The position numbers and the translations under genes are program-made. From Ostrinia nubilalis (lineage: Eukaryota > Arthropoda > Insecta > Lepidoptera > Crambidae): a stretch of DNA of 64,000 bases. The stretch lies in assembly GCF_963855985.1 (NCBI RefSeq), contig NC_087095.1, forward strand, positions 6,520,001 through 6,584,000. Direction: 5' to 3'. Below, in pieces: positions 56,352-64,000 of this stretch (position 1 is its first letter; every line of letters begins with the position of its first letter). Below the pieces are notes generated by a model. It was given only the letters and a program-made list of their open reading frames with translations. It had not been told where the DNA came from and ran no database searches.

Positions 56352-56638
56352 GGTGGAAATGATAAGTGATCTCACTCGATTATTTCTAAACTATACAAGA
56401 TATCGAAAAACTGGTTACTGGTCCTGAAAGTGCTTACGTCCAAGTTTATTTTCTAACCTATTATTGGTACGAACGAGTACCAATAATAGGTTAGAAAATA
56501 AACTTGGACTATCTGAAAATTCAATGTTACCATCTAAAAGAGCTCGTGAAGCACTTTCAGAATCAGTAACCAGTTTTTCGATATCATGTGTAGTTTAGAA
56601 ATAATCGAATGAGATCATTTATCGCTTTTTCCACCCTG
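56349..56638. mobile_element. TA-flanked fold-back MITE with an inner perfect hairpin
   Basis: The outer arms of about 88 bp pair imperfectly: CAGGGTGGAAATGATAAGTG at the left, TTATCGCTTTTTCCACCCTG at the right. TA flanks both ends (56347-56348 and 56639-56640), pointing to Tc1/mariner. Inside, 56438-56470 is the exact reverse complement of 56477-56509 (33-bp arms, 6-nt loop). About 40 bp right of that hairpin are unpaired. Confidence 0.88.
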
Positions 56639-58146
56639 TATACGGACGGTCCATGCGAATATTATCGTTTATGTTTGTAGAGATGATTCTTAATTTATCA
56701 ACGCAATAAAACCTATTAAGTATCAGAAAGAAAGAGCTTCCAGCTTTTTAAAAAGATAATTACAGAAAAGGAAACGCAATCATGATTTAGCAATGATAAA
56801 TGAGATATAGAATTGAAGTTTAGCTTCCCGACAAAATTGGCAATGACAACTCTCTCTAATAAAATGTGTCTGCCCATAAAAGTGTTACTTTTTATTGCTT
56901 TGTTGATTTTATCTCTAAGCTTTGGGTAATTTATTGGGCTTTAGATATTAGTTATTTAATTACCTGTTAAAAATCGGTTTCACCGCATTGCGATAGGCCA
57001 TTAGATGTCAATTGGGGGCTAATGTCCTCTATTTATGACACAAAGACGTTGGCAGTGAAATTCGCCAGGGGGCGTGTTGATGCGTGCGCGCAGGTCGCGC
57101 GTTGCTCTGCGAATATTTTAGTGGCTTTTACATGGTTCGGGCATATACAATTCTTGTAATTCTGCAATATTTAATAATGGCTGATATTGATTTATGTTTG
57201 AAAGTTTTTATTTAGATCTAATAATGTCATGACACGATATTTTATGTCGTCATTTAACTCTGTAGTGCGATGTTTTATTCCATTTATAATTTGTTAGTGC
57301 GACCTAAGATACATGCAGTGCAAAACATTTTAATTTAAGAAAACCCTGAACTATAAAATGATTACTCGTTTATTATAACTTAGGTAAATGTATCTTTCTT
57401 TTCTACTTCTGATTTCTCTACTTCTTTTGTTATAGCTGTTGCTGAAGATATATCAGAACGCCTCCCTGCAAGTTTATTGTCCAAATGTCTCTAAAGATTC
57501 AGCACCTCATGTAACTACAATGGCACTTAGCAAAAAAATTTAAATAAATAAAAGTATCTCGACCAAAATCGTCGCATGTAAATCCTACCACGCTACGTCG
57601 CCGTACGCGCAGACCCGTGTAATGTGTTGCTGAAGATAAATGATATACAGGGTTAAAACTCTAATGCTCTATTTATATTTGGAAAATGTTCCACGATCAC
57701 AATCCATTAGCGTTACGTCAAATAGACTGGTTATGCGCGGTCAAGGTGAAGAGAGAGTCATGAAGCTCTTTTTATGTATACAGGGTGTTTTAATTTTTAT
57801 GCTATAGTTCTGAAAGTGAATTCAAATATTTTTGTACTATTACCTCTCACACACAATATTTGAAATAAGTAATTAGCATATTTTAATTCTTTTATCGTAG
57901 ATAGGAGACTTTTTTATATCCGGATGAAAATTGCAGTAAATGGTTATTCAGATGATGACAAGAGTTTGCATGCTCAGAAGATGATGTTCATTTCTAGAGA
58001 GTGAAGTTAATTTTCTCGAGGCACAGATGGTTGGTACTTTGTAGGCTTAAGTTAGACACCTTTTTGTTTGGCAATTCTAACAGTTTAAACAATTTAAGCC
58101 CATATCCAAAGGAAGGGACCTAGATATTAAGGACCAAGACTAAACT
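56639..58146. other. No gene; isolated TACAGGGT motifs
   Basis: TATACAGGGT occurs at about 57643 and again at 57778, both in the same direction as the left end of the MITE at 56349. No matching opposite end was found, so these may be truncated relatives. There are no coding signals. Confidence 0.4.
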
Positions 58147-58229
58147 TGTCATTTTAACATATTTCCCATACTCAATTTGTCAACTTATTTTTCAGTTAAA
58201 AGTTATCCGATGGTTGAGAAATCAGCCCT
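58147..58229. mobile_element. Partial MITE (GGGCTGATTT family)
   Basis: GTCATTTTAACATATTTCCC through GGTTGAGAAATCAGCCC matches the right half of the MITE at 1062-1203. The left end is missing. A Helitron-like repeat begins seven bases later. Confidence 0.7.
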
Positions 58230-58235
58230 AGATAT

Positions 58236-58393
58236 ATCAACGCACAGCCCAAACCACTGGACGGATCGAGCTGAAATTTGGCATGCAGGTAGATGTTCTG
58301 ACGTAGGCATCCACTAAGAAAGGATTTTACGAAACTCCACCCCTAAGGGGGTAAAACGGGATCCACGCGTACGAAGTCGCGGGCGGCCGCTAG
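58236..58393 (+). mobile_element. Helitron-like non-autonomous repeat
   Basis: The element runs from ATCAACGCACAGCCCAAACC to GCGGGCGGCCGCTAG followed by T. The 3' end has a GC-rich block able to form small hairpins (CGCGTACGAAGTCGCG) just before CTAG, as in Helitron-like elements. Fragments of the same family occur at 10456-10500 and 16356-16436. I recognise the sequence from memory as widespread in moths. No coding capacity. Confidence 0.65.
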
Positions 58394-58832
58394 TCTATTT
58401 ATAAAAATTTACGCTGTTTTAAAACCGCCAAAGCGAGTTCAACGTCTGCGTTTTTGTTCAAAAACAGAACAATTAAAAATTAAATCCCGTCTGGGCTGCC
58501 AGTTGCGCGTCCGGCCGCTCGCGTGACATCCGCGCATTATAACGTACAGCACACAACAAAAGTGACATCTTATGGCGCTGTAATAAGGTCTACTTTCCAA
58601 CTAAAATGTAAAGCCTGATGTCGTCTACAGTACACATTAAGCTAAATAGTGACACTTATGGAGATGCAATAGGTCTTATTTTTAAACAAAAATGTAGAGT
58701 CTGATGTGGTGTAAACTGTACGTGATTTGCGAGAGACTTCGCAGCTGTGGCTTGTACAGAGTGACGTATAAGTTTAAAAACAATGAGAAAAAATAGTAAA
58801 GGAATTAATAGGCCTACTTGCATTATAATCAA
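58394..58832. other. No gene recognised
   Basis: The open frame at 58656-58907 (minus, 83 codons) overlaps the MITE that follows and has no known motif. Confidence 0.35.
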
Positions 58833-58983
58833 GGGCTTATTTTTCAATTGTCGGATATTTTTTATCTGGAGTATAAAATTGGCATTTTGACATATTATTT
58901 CCCACACAGAAGCGGTTATTAGACCAATTTTTCAGTTATACTTATACGATGATTGAAAAGTGGGGCTGACTTTTCAATCATCG
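58833..58983. mobile_element. MITE (GGGCTTATTTTTCAAT) with a reversed second end
   Basis: GGGCTTATTTTTCAATTGTC at the left pairs with ACGATGATTGAAAAGTGGGG near 58946-58965. A second, oppositely oriented end follows at once, so CGATGATTGAAAAGT and ACTTTTCAATCATCG form a perfect 15-bp inverted repeat around GGGGCTG. The core again resembles the MITE at 1062. Confidence 0.65.
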
Positions 58984-59640
58984 AATAGAAATAGTTGTGA
59001 AAATATTTTAAATATTTTCATCATGATCACTTTTCTATTTTTTATTACATGAGACTGAACTTTACGGAAGCCTATAATAACATTTTGGTATAGTTCTGAT
59101 TGTTTAATAAGAAACACGTAGGTATTTAACCATGAACGATTAACCTACGCGCCTTGATTTCACTTTTGTTACAAATAAAAATTACATTAAACCAGGCGCC
59201 GTCTTATCGCAGTGACGTCAAAGTTTACACACGTGCGTAACACACCGATAAAAGCTTCTGTTATTGTTCTTGAGTTAGTAATACAACCATACAAATTGAA
59301 TTTGTTTTAATTAATCTTATGGTAACATGACGTAACTTCGTAACAAAGAAATCACCCGCCGATTAAAATGTACAAAAACATTTTAAGCTAATAATTCTAA
59401 TGCATAATACAGTAAGGAAAATAACCTTATCTTGACTACCTCTTAGCCTGGTAGTTCACGTATGTAACTGTACTTAAACCTCATGTTTGCACTTATGAAG
59501 AGTATTAAATCCTATGTTTTCGTAGAAGTAGAGACTTCTATGAAAACGTAGGATTCGTAATCGTACAGTCTGCTTAGTTTGAGGCTATGATTGGTACAGG
59601 TATTATACTTGAAACAATTTATTTGATTTTTATTTATAAA
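58984..59640. other. No gene; hairpin at 59508-59555
   Basis: AATCCTATGTTTTCGTAGAA pairs with the sequence ending ACGTAGGATT over 22 bp with two mismatches and a 4-nt loop (59508-59555). Nothing else was recognised. Confidence 0.5.
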
Positions 59641-59761
59641 GCTCGGTTGCACCATCTTACTTTAACTTTGACAAACGTCAAAAATCTGTCAAACTCCATA
59701 CAAAAAACACATGTTATCGTTACCTATAGTTACGGTCAAAGTTAGGTGGTGCAACTCAGCC
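59641..59761. mobile_element. MITE with GTTGCACCA inverted ends
   Basis: The left end GCTCGGTTGCACCATCTTAC and the right end GTTAGGTGGTGCAACTCAGC are imperfect reverse complements. The core is shared with 51473-51590. The length is 121 bp and there is no coding capacity. Confidence 0.75.
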
Positions 59762-62656
59762 TGAGTATTTAAGCTTCATATAAATAGCTATCGATGCCTT
59801 TTAATAATTTGTAAAAGTTTCCCACATCCTTTCTTTTTACGAGTATTTTTATTTCAATTAAGTTCTTAATACTCATCAAAAAGACCTCCGGTCTTTACTT
59901 TTCCTTTCCGACGTAATTAATTGATTAAGTAAAGTACGTAGATTAAAAAATCGGCAACCGTTACTTTAATCAAAACTTAAGCATCCTCAAACTTTATTTT
60001 CTCTTTCGGGATCCGCGAATTAAGAAACCTTTCAGTTGAACTGATTCGCTTACTCTTCTTTTTGGGCTTAATTTGGTATTTAAATAACCAAACAGGCAGT
60101 TAACTTGCACGTGCTTACACTTTTATTTTTCTCTGTCAATCTGTATGGTGAAATGAAGTCAGTAATTTCAAATTAAATTATTATTAAGTAATAACTTTAT
60201 ACGGAACACCGGAGGGGGTATGAGCGACTCCATAATTATTTTGCATACTTTTTTTGTGATTGTCGGATGGAGATAAATGCTCGGCGACGACCCGCACGCA
60301 AAAAACTTACCAACAAATTAGGACAAGTCAGTCACAAAACGCTACTTAAAATCCCACTTATTTCCATCAAACCCCACAGTGGCAGGTTAATTCTTCCGTA
60401 ATTAACAACCGAAAACGAAATTAAAACACTTTCATATCAATTTTGTATGGTCTTGTTTGGTAGCGCCCGCAGTTTTGGGTCAAGACGTTATTAGGCACTA
60501 ACATTTATCATCCGAATAATGATGTGAGGAATAAGCGAAACCTTTACTGGAAATTAATTGACTTTTACTTACTTTTACATCTCTACCTTTTGGTCGGTGG
60601 GTCATCAGGGGATCATCTTTCTTTTAATGCAAATTTTAAGTACTCGTGACAGACTTTCAAGCTCGTATTTCATCCAGAAAGCCTTCGGTACGTAGGTAAA
60701 TCAAACATTTTCTTTTTCATGACATTCATTTAACTTTCATAATAATGAAGCATTGTGCCTGCAAAAAGGACTTTATCATTATTATAGGTCTTTATACAGT
60801 TTACATTCATATCTCAAGTATTAAAGATACAGAATACCAAAGAGAAATGTAATTTTTATTTGATTTGAATTTTTAAGCAGATAACAGAAAAGAATAACTG
60901 AATCTGTGTTGTCCTTACATTTCATATTTGATTACTTATTACTTTAAAAAGTACATTATCCAACACACGCACGACGCATCGCGTATACCTACTGTGCGTG
61001 CGTACCTACGTGTGATAATGAGACTAACGTCAAATAATGATAAAAAAACAGGTTATTGAACCAGAAAATCCTGGAGAATTTGATCATGTCTCATGTTTAC
61101 AAAGCTGTTGTATGTTTAAAAATCAAAAGGTGCACCTTCATTGTCTTGCAAATTTTAATAAAAGCGCTAAAACTTAATACTTAATGCATACCAAAAAGCC
61201 AAAATCATCGACCCGTTTATGTTTTTCCGTGAATTTCGATTCCCCCAAGATACACAATTTAACCCGAAACCGTGTTTGTAATAATTTTCGATTGTTTTAT
61301 GGCTTCCAACCCAAAAGTGCCCATTAACCTCATTTTTGCCGATGTTTGTGGGCCAATATGGTAGTTTAAGCAAATTATTGTTTTGACACTTTAAATGGCA
61401 GTTTAATTTTTCTTGGTTTATTTACATAGGTACCTATCGTCAGCTTTTATAAAAACGTACTCAATCAGATTTTACCGTTTTACATTTAACCCATCTTTCA
61501 AAAGAGAACATAAAAAAATACAATATGAGTTACTAGTATTTTTTATTTTCTTTGATAAAACGCGCGTATAACAGTGACACCCTTGACTTCAAATGTAATT
61601 AAGGAGTTATATTTTATGTCATTTTTTACTTTGCATTAAATCATCCACCCAGGATAATACGTTATGAAGTACATACTCAATTTGAGAATGTTGTTAACAC
61701 ATAATTATAAAATCAGATTGCCTTTCAACCGCAAGACCAAAAATGACCGACTGATTCCGAACAGGATACGCTTGTCACTTAAGCTAATCCCAAAAATGAG
61801 ATCTTTAATGTAAGGGAACTTAATATGATTTCGCCGTGGCCAGTTTGGTAATTTACTTTTGTCATATTCTTATTTTCTTTCTCCATTTTGAGGGGCTACC
61901 GGACTGTATATAGGGTGTCATATTACAGAAGCAATCGGGTTGAGCGCAACCAGTCTTTACCCAAATTATGTGAAATCACTTTGGCTAACGATGACGTGAC
62001 GTGACGATATCATATTATTGTCTAAAGATTTTTTTGAATAGGAGACTAGGTACTTAGATATTTACGTTTTTGGATAATTTATAGATTTTTTCTATCCAAG
62101 ACTTTTTGTACCTAGATGGATAGATAATTAATAGCTACATAATCCTAATAATGACACAAAACTTCATTTAAGTATGAGTATAAGGCGTTGTAAAATTACT
62201 CTCTGGAATTAATTCGATCAACGGAAAGAGCTGAGTTGTATAAGGATAATATAACAAAAGGTTTGCCTTTGGTTTTATTACTGTTGCAAAAGTGATTGTG
62301 ACCTTTCAGACAAATCGCAGTGTCAAAATGTTTTTTGTTCCTGCTCACTGATGATTCTTTATTTTTTTTGTAAGTAACTTAATACCAATGGGTTAAATGT
62401 AAAGTCGGAAATGTGACTTAATAATTTTTTAACTTGAAATCGTAATACTTACTGCCAGTTTTAGTAATAAGTGAATGTAAGGAACAAAACAATAGAAGCG
62501 AAAACAGTCCAATCTGCTCGTGCTAGTTCGATATCTGTCGACCGCTGAACTATTGTGAACATTACGTAGGTTAAGGAAATTTAAATTGTTTAAATTTTTG
62601 CCTCTGGTAAATTACAATTAAAAGTACCTTTTTTAACGTCAGAACAAAAGCGAGTA
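59762..62656. other. No gene or repeat recognised
   Basis: Unique-looking AT-rich sequence. A 68-codon open frame at 61167-61373 (minus) has no known motif. TATAGGGTGTCA at 61911 is a lone match to MITE-like ends. Confidence 0.35.
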
Positions 62657-63937
62657 GGGGAGACTGGCCCAAAGCGGGCACCTTAAGGTAAAGTAGGAAA
62701 AAAACACACAGAATAAGCAAAACGGAATAAGTTTTTATCGTGATCAGTTACTACATTTATTGTAGTTTGACATGGCGTTTTCAAATCATTCATTTGTCTA
62801 TTATATAAAAAGTAGGCACTCAAATACGAAACACTATCACTTGCTCACTTTGCCCGAGGGGGTGGCCTAAAGCGAGCACCGGCACACGGGCAAAACGGGC
62901 ATGCAGAGGGCAATAGTTTTTTTTTATTTTTACTATATAATTTTGACCTTTGAATAATAAGGAATGTCTCTATTCAAACACAGAATGAGAATCATACTTT
63001 CTGTATTGCGAAAAAATAGATTCTAGACATAAAAAATCATCAAACAACATACAAATTAAAACATAAAACTAATCAGAAGGAACTCTCTTTGAATAATGCA
63101 GTCTTGAATTATTATCTTCTAGTATTTTGAAGCTTTTGAGCTGAAGTATTACAGCTTCATTCCAAGAACCTTGTTGTGATTTTTTTTTATATTTATTTAC
63201 CATCTAAATAGTCAAATAATAAGAGATTAATCTCGACACTAAAGTCTGTTTTTTTTTTGCTAGTCCAATATTGTAAACAATCTTAATATTCTTTTTTAAC
63301 GAAATAATTCGTTTTAAAATAAGATAAACACAAAGCTCACAACCTACATAATATGTAGGTAAGTCATCGTTGAACACCGATATCTTTTCAAATCATTTAA
63401 TTTATTAAGTTTTTTCACTGATATTACTTTTTACATTGTTCGACTAGCAAAGAAAAACGGACTTTACCTACACGATAAATGTAGAGGACTAACAATAAAA
63501 GCAAGTTAGTTTATATGGCTATGAAGAGGGTAAAGTGAGCATGCTCATTTTGCCCTGCTCACTTTGCCTTTTGCGCCAGACCACGTTTCATAAAACATAA
63601 ACTATAATTTCTTTTTAATAATTTTCAAGGAAATATCCTTAAAACACGGTTAAGTAGGTGCAACACATTACGCATACATTGATAATAACGTACATCACTC
63701 AGTTTAATCCAAAACACAACGAACATACCTTTGTTTTTTCAAATAAAAATGACGAATTTCGTTTATCGCTGTCCACGCGTGGTATTGTCACTCGGAGGTG
63801 GCGCACACGACTTCCGCGGGAGCGGCGGGGCGGGGGGATAACGTTAACAAGACAAGACAACAAGTCGAGCAAATGAGTGTAAGTTTAGAGGGGGGTGCCC
63901 GCTTTAGGCGGAGTGCCCGCTTTGGGCCAGTCTCCCC
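62657..63937. mobile_element. 1.28-kb TA-flanked DNA element with perfect 25-bp TIRs
   Basis: The left end starts GGGGAGACTGGCCCAAAGCG and the right end finishes CGCTTTGGGCCAGTCTCCCC. The 25-bp inverted repeat is perfect, and TA lies on both sides (62655-62656 and 63938-63939). Blocks of the form GCCCGCTTT(A/G)GGC or GCTCACTTTGCC recur inside both ends (near 62845, 62870, 63540, 63555 and 63897). No transposase frame is present; open frames near 63658-63980 cover the GC-rich right end and are not convincing. This is probably a non-autonomous Tc1/mariner-type element. Confidence 0.85.
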
Positions 63938-63939
63938 TA

Positions 63940-64000
63940 TACAAAACAAAGGATCCTTGAGGTCTACCTCCTTTTACTAAAGCGTGTATTAGTAATAAAT
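63940..64000. other. Window end, nothing seen
   Basis: This is sixty bases of unremarkable sequence after the TA-flanked element. Confidence 0.5.

Noticed and set aside
57643..57790. A possible element between two TATACAGGGT motifs
   Set aside because: Both motifs point the same way, so they do not form inverted ends, and no target duplication is seen.

Overview
The window looks like a stretch of moth nuclear genome, most likely from a noctuoid lepidopteran. The DNA is AT-rich and dominated by mobile elements. It carries interspersed repeats that I recognise, from memory only, from moth genomes: the repeat containing CCGGCCAAGTGCGAGTC, and a Helitron-like repeat ending in GCGGGCGGCCGCTAG. 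I found no host protein-coding gene that I can defend, no rRNA or intact tRNA gene, no CRISPR array and no bacterial-type operon. The window is best read as intergenic or intronic DNA that has collected transposons.

Two elements carry long coding regions. (1) A near-complete non-LTR retrotransposon occupies about 20567-25668. ORF1 has a PHD-like zinc finger, a coiled coil and a C-terminal region resembling the baculovirus FP domain. ORF2 has an APE endonuclease and a reverse transcriptase. The element ends in a (TTTGAA)4 tail. It splits an older moth repeat, whose pieces lie at about 20130-20566 and 25671-26023. (2) A complete Ty1/copia LTR retrotransposon occupies 37158-41757. Its two 185-bp LTRs are identical, the target duplication is a perfect 5 bp (ATGTT), and the primer site suits priming by a half-molecule of initiator tRNA-Met. 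Its gag-pol reading frame is broken by two apparent -1 shifts beside short A-runs.

The remaining elements are non-autonomous or fossil. Region by region: 1-6.6 kb holds one MITE and one moth repeat. 6.66-10.14 kb is a candidate composite element with scattered CTCAATTC motifs; it contains a decayed RTE-type LINE (minus strand) and a 934-bp piggyBac-like element flanked by TTAA. 11.05-13.18 kb is a 2.1-kb element with perfect 35-bp terminal inverted repeats and no coding capacity, followed by a three-armed fold-back MITE. 13.5-20 kb holds RTE tails, a Helitron-like end, a poly(A) retroposon with an 11-bp target duplication, and the tail of an RNase H-type LINE. 26-37 kb is mostly unique sequence with one related MITE, one tRNA-derived SINE and several short hairpins. 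42-51 kb is repeat-poor, with GC-rich islands near 46.0, 47.5 and 48.1 kb. 51-59.8 kb holds MITEs, including a hAT-type MITE inserted into a TA-flanked fold-back and a local tandem duplication with one filled and one empty MITE site. 62.66-63.94 kb is a 1.28-kb TA-flanked element with 25-bp inverted repeats.

I did not find a convincing new cellular system. The best candidates for undescribed biology are the non-autonomous DNA-transposon families with repeated internal motifs, the inverted repeat and tRNA-like promoter boxes at the 5' end of the LINE, and the long perfect hairpin inside the 56.4-kb MITE.
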